64,000 bases of DNA from contig NZ_CANMBJ010000001.1 in the NCBI RefSeq assembly GCF_947496075.1, positions 620,001 through 684,000 on the forward strand, in the 5' to 3' direction. The notes under the pieces were generated by a model. That model did not search any database and had not been told where the DNA came from. It saw only the letters and a list, made by a program, of their open reading frames with translations. The position numbers and the translations under genes were made by a program. Below are positions 8,664 to 15,099 of this stretch, one piece after another (the first letter of the stretch is position 1; the number at the start of each line of letters is the position of its first letter). The DNA is from an uncultured Tateyamaria sp. GTDB lineage: Bacteria; Pseudomonadota; Alphaproteobacteria; Rhodobacterales; Rhodobacteraceae.

Positions 8664-9185
8664 TCAATGGCTGTCCATTGAGTGAACCCACACCTCCGCC
8701 TCCGGTTCATGCGGAGCCCGCGTTCCGTCCGTGACGGCGCCGAGCCTCTTCGCCACAGCCTGTGAACGCGTATTTTGCGTGTCTATGTAGCTGTATAGCC
8801 GATCTAACCCCAGATCCTCACGAGCCCATTTCTTGACGGCCCAAGCAGCTTCCGTGGCAAAGCCTTTTCCCTCCGCGCCTTCGAACAAATGCCATGCCAG
8901 CTCTATGTCCGGCCATCCCAAATGCTTGATCAGGCCCACGCGGCCGACGGGACGCTCCGTCTGCTGTTCTACAACCGTAAAAAAGCCGAAACCGTGCCAA
9001 TGCCAATGACCAATGCCAGATAGAAACCCGAACCAGGCCTGTTCCGCTGTGATCGTCTCGCCCTGCGCTTCCATCGACAGGGCACTGGTCATGAAACGGG
9101 TGAAATCCGGTAAATCATCCCGTTCGGGTCCACGCAAAACCAACCTTTGCGTCGTCAGCATGGGTGCAGTCGAGAGGCTTTGCAT
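8664..9185 (-). CDS. GNAT acetyltransferase, RimJ/RimL type
   Basis: N-acetyltransferase (173 aa) using acetyl-CoA. It opens with the RimJ/RimL-type strand LTTQRLVLRGPERDDLPDF. The acetyl-CoA site is degenerate (LFEGAEGKGFATEAAWAVKKW in place of RGxGxA), followed by the typical YIDTQNTRSQAVAKRLGAV. Acetyltransferases of this subfamily modify ribosomal-protein N-termini or small amines; the acceptor cannot be told from sequence. It appears monocistronic. Confidence 0.85.
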   Translation of the reverse strand: MQSLSTAPMLTTQRLVLRGPERDDLPDFTRFMTSALSMEAQGETITAEQAWFGFLSGIGHWHWHGFGFFTVVEQQTERPVGRVGLIKHLGWPDIELAWHLFEGAEGKGFATEAAWAVKKWAREDLGLDRLYSYIDTQNTRSQAVAKRLGAVTDGTRAPHEPEAEVWVHSMDSH

Positions 9186-9833
9186 GCGCCGCCTTTCCGT
9201 TCGCAGGCTTGGGTTTCAGCCAGGTTCAGCATACCGAACGGTCGCGCATAACTGAAAGTAGCCATTCAAACATACCGCAGTATTCTTCAGCAAGAGCCCA
9301 AAGCCCCATGTGCTGCAACTCGCACGGGTGTTCGCTTTTCGGAGATGCGTTGCCCGCAGACCACGGGCCGTCCCATTATCATCACCGCCCAAATAGCACA
9401 CGAATGCTATTTGAAGGAGCAAGCGTGGGATTTCTGGCGAAGCGTTCAGCCGTGCAGTTTTGTAGCCCTAACGTCCGGCTCGACGGGTTCTTACGCCACC
9501 TCTGACGTTTCAGATATGTTGCCGCGCAGCCAATTTAACAGAACGCGGTGCTCGGGTTGAACTTGTTCTGCCATGCCTCCACTAAATTCAAGGCATGCAT
9601 TCGTGTTCAATTCATTGAGGCCAACCGATACTGGCAGGTCAAGATCAACTGCGTCTGCGGCAACCGGACGAAACCCCCGCCCATATGCCAAAGGTCCAGA
9701 GTTGGGAATCAGCCGCACTGTCGTTCCGAGCTACCACGTGGAAACCGTATCCTAGCCCAGCTTATGAGGGCGTAATTCCGGCTGGGCGGGCTTGACGTCT
9801 AAATCGCCAAAAGTAACTGTAAACTAAGTTAAA
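9186..9833. other. Long gap without a recognisable gene, next to tRNA-Thr
   Basis: About 650 bases with only short open frames. The longest on the minus strand (9491-9718, 75 codons, with LAYGRGFRPVAADAVDLDLP) has no family I recognise. No integrase, repeat or transposase fragment is visible. Because it abuts a tRNA gene it may be a decayed insertion region, but nothing in the sequence proves this. Confidence 0.4.
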
Positions 9834-9909
9834 TGGTGCCCCCACACGGACTCGAACCGCGGACCTACTGATTACAAATCAGTTGCTCTACCAGCTGAGC
9901 TATAGGGGC
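9834..9909 (-). tRNA. tRNA-Thr (anticodon TGT)
   Basis: The minus strand gives a 76-base cloverleaf. The acceptor GCCCCTA pairs with TGGGGGC (one G-T pair), the D arm is AGCTCAGCTGGTAGAGC, the anticodon stem-loop is CTGATTTGTAATCAG, and the T loop is GGTTCGAGTCC. A genome-encoded CCA lies at 9834-9836. Anticodon TGT reads ACA and other ACN codons. Confidence 0.97.
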
Positions 9910-10040
9910 CGTGGGCGCAGCATGTACTCTGAGAGTCGCGCGGTGGCAAGCTTGTTTTTCGTTCCGCGTCAGAGGTTTTATCCGGACGCAAAACAGGTAT
10001 ATCTGAGCCACTGTAACTCACGCCCATCAGGTCGAACTAC

Positions 10041-10916
10041 ATGCAAATTGTCCTTCACGCTGGCGCGCATTTCACCGAAGAAGATAGGCTTATGCGCTGC
10101 CTATTGCGGAACAAGGAAGATTTTTCAAAACGCGGCGTCGCCGTGCCCGGTCCAGGCAAGTACCGGGCACTTCTGAAAGACACGGTTGCGGCACTGCAAG
10201 ACGCCCCACCTGCCGCGGATGCACGCGATGTCCTGATGGACCTGATCCTCGATGAAGAAAACGCGGATCGCATGATCCTGAGTCACATGTTCCTATTTGG
10301 GGCTCCTCGGGGTTGCGTGCGCGATGGCACAATCTATCGATCGGCGCCGGAACGGATGGCCCAGCTGTCTGCCCTGTTCGCCCATGACGAGGTTGAGCTT
10401 TTTCTTGCCATCCGAAACCCTGCCACGTTCTTACCGGCCCTCTTCGACAATGCGCCACAAAAGGACATGAATGCGTTTCTACGGGGCGTCGATCCCTACA
10501 GCATTCGCTGGTCCGATACCCTGTCGGCCATACGAACAGCCGCGCCTGACGTGACCATTACCACCTGGTGCTTTGAGGACATGCCGATGCTGTGGGCGCA
10601 GATCGTCCGAGAGCTTGCTGGTCTGGAACATGGCGAAAAGATCATCGGTGGTTTCGATCTGCTCGCGGACATCATGTCAAAAGAAGGGATGCAACGGTTT
10701 CGTGCCTATCTGAAATCGCACCCCACGATGACAGAAATGCAAAAGCGCCGGGTGATTGCTGCCTTCCTTGATAAGTTCGCGATCGAAGATCAGATCGAAG
10801 AAGAGCTTAATGCACCCGGCTGGACCGATGAGACGGTCGAGACAATGACCGAAATCTACGAAGAAGACATGGAACGCGTGGCCCGTATTCCCGGTGTCAC
10901 CGTTATTGCGCCCTAG
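10041..10916 (+). CDS. Conserved hypothetical protein, possibly sulfotransferase-like
   Basis: Soluble 291-aa protein. It starts with a beta strand and a glycine/histidine turn (IVLHAGAHFTEEDRL), has a mid-region FLAIRNPATFLPALF and a later ITTWCFEDMP. This layout resembles Rhodobacteraceae proteins that I associate with sulfotransferase-like folds: an N-terminal strand, then the 'RNP' strand seen in P-loop sulfotransferases. A canonical P-loop is not evident, so the function is unproven. Its stop shares four bases (CTAG) with the convergent GFA-family gene. Confidence 0.6.
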   Translation: MQIVLHAGAHFTEEDRLMRCLLRNKEDFSKRGVAVPGPGKYRALLKDTVAALQDAPPAADARDVLMDLILDEENADRMILSHMFLFGAPRGCVRDGTIYRSAPERMAQLSALFAHDEVELFLAIRNPATFLPALFDNAPQKDMNAFLRGVDPYSIRWSDTLSAIRTAAPDVTITTWCFEDMPMLWAQIVRELAGLEHGEKIIGGFDLLADIMSKEGMQRFRAYLKSHPTMTEMQKRRVIAAFLDKFAIEDQIEEELNAPGWTDETVETMTEIYEEDMERVARIPGVTVIAP

Positions 10917-11341
10917 ACGCCGGGCAGTCCGTCGAACACCTGAACCCCCTCAGGCACTGTGTGAAAACCCAAGGCATCCGCGTGGCAAATCGCAACACGC
11001 GGGACAAATCCGCCTGGGTTATCCAGGGTGCCGATCTTGACGATGTATCCTGATGTGTCCTGCCGCGTGGTCACAAGCTGCGTTCCGCATGTCTTGCAAA
11101 AGTATCTTGTGACCGCGTTTTTCAAATCTGGGTGTGTGAAATGTGCTGGCTTTCCCGCTGTCCACGCAAACCCATTTGGCGGTACGAGGATGAAGTATTG
11201 GGGCGCACCGCCTGACATTCGCTGGCATGGTTGGCAATGACATTGCCCCTTGACCAACGGCGGCTGCGAGACGACGTACCTGACCGCTCCGCAATAGCAA
11301 CCACCTGCGTTCACTGCGTTTTCAGTGGCTTGCGACGTCAT
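10913..11341 (-). CDS. GFA-family (glutathione-dependent formaldehyde-activating enzyme-like) zinc protein
   Basis: 142-aa protein of the GFA/CENP-V fold. The zinc-binding cysteines are all present: GGCYCGAVRY, CHCQPCQRMSGG and YFCKTCGTQL. The founding member was proposed to speed the reaction of formaldehyde with glutathione; most others are uncharacterised. Start 11341 was chosen because the longer upstream frame has no family similarity. It is divergent from an HxlR regulator 50 bases away, so it may be that regulator's target. Confidence 0.85.
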   Translation of the reverse strand: MTSQATENAVNAGGCYCGAVRYVVSQPPLVKGQCHCQPCQRMSGGAPQYFILVPPNGFAWTAGKPAHFTHPDLKNAVTRYFCKTCGTQLVTTRQDTSGYIVKIGTLDNPGGFVPRVAICHADALGFHTVPEGVQVFDGLPGV

Positions 11342-11391
11342 TTCGGTATATCCTGACTGCAACAATAAAACACTGGCAGAGCAGAGTTCAA

Positions 11392-11877
11392 ATGTCAAAC
11401 CCAGAAGATTCACCTGTGCGTGAAAGCCCTGTGCCGATGTCAGAATGCGGTGCGGCCCTTGCCATCGAACAAGTCCCAGATCGCTGGACATGGTTGATAT
11501 TGCGGGAAATGTTGTACGGGGTAAGCCGTTTTGCGGACATTCAGGCGGACATCGGAATACCGAAATCCGTATTGTCCGGGCGACTGGCTCAGATCGTTGA
11601 AAACGGGCTGGCCAAGAAAAAAGCGTATCGCGATGGGTCGTCGCGTACACGCCATGCCTATGTGCTGACCCAAAAAGGCCGCGAACTTGCGCCCGTGATC
11701 CTCGCGCTAATGCAATGGGGTGACAAGCATATCAAGAATGGCGAATCCGCGCTTGAATTGACAGATAAACGCTCAGGGAACCCCGTAAAAATCGGGATTG
11801 TGCCTAAGGGCGGCGCGTTGCCACTGCGCTGGCTACACTTTGCGCCAGCGCGTCAAGACAACGAAGGCAAGAGCTGA
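11392..11877 (+). CDS. HxlR-family transcriptional regulator
   Basis: Winged-helix regulator (161 aa) of the HxlR/MarR-like group. Conserved elements are CGAALAIEQVPDRWTWLILREM, GVSRFADIQADIGIPKSVLSGRL (recognition helix) and YVLTQKGREL (wing and dimer helix). HxlR proteins often sense aldehydes or quinones through cysteine; only one Cys (in SECG) is present here. It is divergent from the GFA protein and probably regulates it. Confidence 0.9.
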   Translation: MSNPEDSPVRESPVPMSECGAALAIEQVPDRWTWLILREMLYGVSRFADIQADIGIPKSVLSGRLAQIVENGLAKKKAYRDGSSRTRHAYVLTQKGRELAPVILALMQWGDKHIKNGESALELTDKRSGNPVKIGIVPKGGALPLRWLHFAPARQDNEGKS

Positions 11878-11894
11878 GGCTAACCGCTCAGCTC
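11871..11894. terminator. Stem-loop between convergent HxlR and gapR
   Basis: GAGCTGAG (11871-11878) pairs with CTCAGCTC (11887-11894) around an 8-base loop. It spans the stop codons of both convergent genes. There is no T-run on either side, so termination is plausible but unproven. Confidence 0.4.
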
Positions 11895-12151
11895 ATACCA
11901 AGCGCTTCCTTATACATCTCCAGAACGGCTTCCTCTTCGGCGATGTCATCGCTGTCTCGCTTGCGCAGTGCAATCACCTTGCGCATCACCCTGGTGTCGT
12001 ACCCGCGCGCCTTGGCCTCGGCCATCACCTCTTTTTGCTGGTCGGCGATGTCCTTCTTCTCCATCTCAAGCCGTTCAAACCGTTCGACGAACTGACGCAA
12101 CTCATCCGCCGTGACACGGTAGCTTTCGGCATTGGTGGCAGTCTCGGTCAT
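11888..12151 (-). CDS. gapR: GapR-like DUF2312 nucleoid-associated protein
   Basis: 87-aa mostly helical protein of the DUF2312/UPF0335 family, with hallmark residues ADELRQFVERFERLEMEKKDI and EAKARGYDTRVMRKVIALRKR. The characterised Caulobacter member GapR binds overtwisted AT-rich DNA and is needed for chromosome replication and segregation; the same role is inferred here. The gene stands alone, convergent with the HxlR gene. Confidence 0.88.
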   Translation of the reverse strand: MTETATNAESYRVTADELRQFVERFERLEMEKKDIADQQKEVMAEAKARGYDTRVMRKVIALRKRDSDDIAEEEAVLEMYKEALGMS

Positions 12152-12259
12152 TGCGCGCTCCTTAGGATCAGATCAGCCCGCTGGATAGCGGGGCGCGCGC
12201 GGTGCTGCAAGGGGCGTTGGCACCTTGCCATGACGGCAATGCTCGGATAGCCGGAAGGC

Positions 12260-12502
12260 ATGGAACAAGAGACAGCTTTCACCCTGTTGGATGGCTTGAT
12301 CTGGGGCGGGGCCGCATTGTCGGTCATCGGCCTGATCGGCCTTGTCTGGTGCATCATCAAAGTATGGCGGGCGCGTGCTGCAGGCCTGAACGATGCTGAC
12401 ATGCGCGCGGTCATGGCACGGGTGCTGCCACTGAATTTGGGAGCACTGTTCGTGTCGGTCATTGGCTTGATGCTTGTCATCGTTGGCATCTTCCTCAGCT
12501 GA
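12260..12502 (+). CDS. Small two-helix membrane protein
   Basis: 80 aa with two hydrophobic helices (about 12-32 and 56-78) joined by a charged loop (VWRARAAGLNDADMRAVMARVL). No family recognised beyond short integral-membrane proteins common in Roseobacter genomes. It ends 14 bases before the first YeeE/YedE gene, in the same direction and with an RBS (AAGGAG) in the gap. It is probably co-transcribed with the sulfur-related genes. Confidence 0.7.
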   Translation: MEQETAFTLLDGLIWGGAALSVIGLIGLVWCIIKVWRARAAGLNDADMRAVMARVLPLNLGALFVSVIGLMLVIVGIFLS

Positions 12503-12516
12503 TCAAGGAGAAACCT

Positions 12517-12936
12517 ATGTCTATTGACTGGATTTGGGGCCTCGTCGGCGGCGTAATGATCGGGACAGCGGCGGCGGTTCTGCTTCTGGGGACTGGTCGC
12601 ATCATGGGAGCCAGCGGGATCGTTGGCGGGTTGATTGACGGAACAGGTCAAGATCGTTCAACCACATTTGCCTTCCTGATCGGTTTGATCGGGATGCCCG
12701 CGTTGATGACACTTGGCGGCTGGGCGGCAGACACACATGCCACGTCCCTGCCATGGCTTTTGATCATAGGCGGATTGTGTGTCGGGATTGGAACACGCTT
12801 TGCCAACGGATGCACGTCCGGGCACGGCGTGTGTGGGATGTCACGCCTTTCGGTGCGCGGGTTCGTGGCAACGCTCGCCTATATTGGCGCAGGCGCTGCA
12901 ACCGTCACACTCGCGCGCGTGGGGTTGGGCCTGTGA
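12517..12936 (+). CDS. YeeE/YedE-type transporter, half-size subunit A
   Basis: 139-aa membrane protein of the sulf_transp family (DUF395), with four hydrophobic helices and the conserved cysteine motif NGCTSGHGVCGMSRLS. In characterised YeeE (full length) the equivalent cysteines relay thiosulfate through the channel. Half-size pairs (PmpA/PmpB type) occur in sulfide-detoxification operons. An AAGGAG ribosome-binding site precedes the start. The stop overlaps the start of the second half-protein by one base (TGATG). Confidence 0.88.
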   Translation: MSIDWIWGLVGGVMIGTAAAVLLLGTGRIMGASGIVGGLIDGTGQDRSTTFAFLIGLIGMPALMTLGGWAADTHATSLPWLLIIGGLCVGIGTRFANGCTSGHGVCGMSRLSVRGFVATLAYIGAGAATVTLARVGLGL

Positions 12937-13367
12937 TGCGGGGTTTCATCGCCCTGCTGAGTGGCGCTCTGTTCGGCGCGGGCCTGCATATATCGGGTAT
13001 GACCAATACTGCCAAAGTACGCGGCTTTCTTGATTTCGCCGGTGCCTGGGACCCAACACTGGCTTTTGTCATGGGAGGCGCCATGCTGCCCATGGTTTTT
13101 GCCTGGCGGTTGACCCGTGGCCGCACACCGCTGACGGGCGGCAGCTACCCTGCCCCGCCGCGTTCCGAAATCACCCGCCCCCTGATCGCGGGATCCATCC
13201 TGTTTGGTATCGGGTGGGGGCTGGTCGGTCTCTGTCCGGGCCCGGCACTCGCATCCATCACCTATGGCGGTTGGCAGGGTGTGCTGTTCCTCGTTGCCAT
13301 GCTGGCTGGCATGTGGGCGGTTCCACCACTGCGACTTGGTCTGGACAGACTGATGCCCACGACATAA
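12936..13367 (+). CDS. YeeE/YedE-type transporter, half-size subunit B
   Basis: 143-aa membrane protein complementing subunit A. Start 12936 makes a TGATG junction with the upstream gene and begins exactly at the family N-terminus (MRGFIALLSGALFGAGLHISGMT). The second half carries the partner cysteine motif GLVGLCPGPALAS. Together A and B would build one channel for a reduced sulfur compound. The DUF442 gene follows after 9 bases. Confidence 0.88.
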   Translation: MRGFIALLSGALFGAGLHISGMTNTAKVRGFLDFAGAWDPTLAFVMGGAMLPMVFAWRLTRGRTPLTGGSYPAPPRSEITRPLIAGSILFGIGWGLVGLCPGPALASITYGGWQGVLFLVAMLAGMWAVPPLRLGLDRLMPTT

Positions 13368-13376
13368 ATCGGTGGC

Positions 13377-13811
13377 ATGGATATTCGACAGATCACACCG
13401 ACCTATTTTGTGGCACCACAACTGGATCCAGCCGATCTGCCCGATATTGCGGCGGCCGGGATCAAGACTGTAATCTGCAATCGCCCTGATGGCGAAATCC
13501 CACCGGCCTTTCAGGCGGACGCAATCGAAACTGCGACTCTCGCGGCAGGGCTGACCTTTCACCGGTTGCCACTGACGCATCAGACAATGACGCCTGACAT
13601 TGTTGCCAAGCACATGGCGCTGGCCGAGGAAACGGAAACTCCGGTTCTGGCATATTGCGCATCCGGCACGCGGTCGACGGTGGTATGGTGTTTGGGCCAA
13701 GCCGGGCGCATGCCAACCGATGACATCCTGTGCACCGCGCGCGAGGGTGGCTACGATCTGGATGCCTTGCGTCCGACCCTGGACGCGATTGCTTCGCAAT
13801 CGGGTGGGTGA
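13377..13811 (+). CDS. DUF442 (TIGR01244) phosphatase/sulfurtransferase-like protein
   Basis: 144-aa cysteine-based phosphatase fold. The P-loop YCASGTRST (Cys-x5-Arg) is intact. The N-terminus (QITPTYFVAPQLDPADL) and AAGIKTVICNRPDGE match the TIGR01244 family. This is the N-terminal domain of Blh, found with YeeE/YedE pairs in BigR-regulated sulfide-response operons; here it stands without the beta-lactamase-like dioxygenase domain. Probable role: handling of persulfide or reduced sulfur, inferred from neighbours. Confidence 0.85.
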   Translation: MDIRQITPTYFVAPQLDPADLPDIAAAGIKTVICNRPDGEIPPAFQADAIETATLAAGLTFHRLPLTHQTMTPDIVAKHMALAEETETPVLAYCASGTRSTVVWCLGQAGRMPTDDILCTAREGGYDLDALRPTLDAIASQSGG

Positions 13812-13816
13812 CCAGA

Positions 13817-15010
13817 CTAAACAGCCGCCAAATCAGGCAATTCGGACAGGTCTGGAAGGTCTGAGAGATCGGGCAGCGCATCAAGATCAGGCAAATCGTC
13901 AAGAGCCGGCAGATTTGCATCTCCGGCCTTCGCATCCTCAAGCGGGCCCGTATCAACCGCTATGCCGTCCGATGCATCAGCAGGTGGCAATGCGGGCAGG
14001 CTTGCATCCACCCCTGTCGTTGGCACATTGGGCGCATCTTCTTCCCGCCGTGCTGGGCCAGAGATTTCCTCAACCTGGGGCATCTCGACAAGGGGCTCGT
14101 CCGACTCGCGGCGCAGTGGTTGCGTTGCGTGGGACGGCGCGCGTTGAGGTTTGACAGCGCGCACCCCGTCCACATGACCGACAACGCCGCGGCCGACCAC
14201 GCGGCCTGTATTGGTCGTGATTTGAACGTTTGGAAACGCGGCAGGCGTCAGTGGCAACTCGTCCCCAACGGCCAATGCTTGCAAAGCGTTCAACGGCAGA
14301 TGCAGGCTGCAGACAATCATGTTCAGATCAGTGTTCAGGCCCATGACCGTATCGGTCATAGTGGGTGCATCACCGCTTTCGTCCTCTGTCTCACCTTCAT
14401 CCAGGTCGGCATCGCGCGTATCTGACGGTGGAAGAACCAATGTGATTTCACCCTGCCGGGCGCCACGCGCGATATCGACCGTCAGGCGTATCAAAGTGTA
14501 ATCCTGAGCATCCAGCGCCATTGCAAGCGTGCGCGCGTCTTCTGCTTTTGCCCCAAATCGAAAGCCATCAAGCAGCGCGGCATCCTCTGGGTCCTCCAGT
14601 ACCGGGCACGTTTTCTCGAGCAACATGTCGATCAACGGCGCGCAAATGGCAGCATCCGTGCGGGTCATCGCCCGTGCCACGCCGCCATCGGCAAGCACAA
14701 CACCCATGGTTTGCTGTTGGATCAGGCCACCCACTACAATGGGGTCGAACACGGCTGCTCCGGCACGACCATCCGGTCCATCAAGCAGCATCAGCAAGGC
14801 GTCGTCGTTCAGTTGTGCCTCAACTGCTTCGCCGTCAACCTTGTCGACCACGGCACCGATGACAGCAATGGGCAGTTCCATGAGCGCATCGGCCACCCTG
14901 GCCAATGTAAGACGCAAGGCTTTTGCCAGCGTCATAACACGCGCCTGACGCTCTTCCCGGCCCGCGGTCGCCATCCGTCCCAAGATACTGTTTTTTGCGG
15001 TTTCGCTCAT
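13817..15010 (-). CDS. FliM/FliN-like protein with a SpoA domain and PDL-repeat tail
   Basis: 397 aa. An N-terminal helical region and a FliM-middle-like region (to about residue 210) precede a SpoA domain (about 225-300; LGLNTDLN-type start, LHLPLNALQALAVGDELPL, GRVVGRGVVGHVDG). This is the fold of flagellar C-ring FliM/FliN and type III secretion SctQ. The last ~90 residues are acidic and end in repeated LPDL units. No flagellar or secretion gene is nearby. Start 15010 has GGAG just upstream; an in-frame start 33 bases earlier is less likely. Confidence 0.75.
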   Translation of the reverse strand: MSETAKNSILGRMATAGREERQARVMTLAKALRLTLARVADALMELPIAVIGAVVDKVDGEAVEAQLNDDALLMLLDGPDGRAGAAVFDPIVVGGLIQQQTMGVVLADGGVARAMTRTDAAICAPLIDMLLEKTCPVLEDPEDAALLDGFRFGAKAEDARTLAMALDAQDYTLIRLTVDIARGARQGEITLVLPPSDTRDADLDEGETEDESGDAPTMTDTVMGLNTDLNMIVCSLHLPLNALQALAVGDELPLTPAAFPNVQITTNTGRVVGRGVVGHVDGVRAVKPQRAPSHATQPLRRESDEPLVEMPQVEEISGPARREEDAPNVPTTGVDASLPALPPADASDGIAVDTGPLEDAKAGDANLPALDDLPDLDALPDLSDLPDLSELPDLAAV

Positions 15011-15099
15011 AAACTCCGCCGTTTCTACGGCCTGAACATGCACGTCGGGTCTAAGGAAGATAGGTTACCAACCGCTTTATGAAGACAAAGCTTTTGGCA

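Noticed and set aside
8521-8684. Plus-strand frame containing VEETIHSGDSLIDLIFAD as a gene
   Set aside because: No start, no RBS, and its end lies within the real acetyltransferase gene on the other strand.
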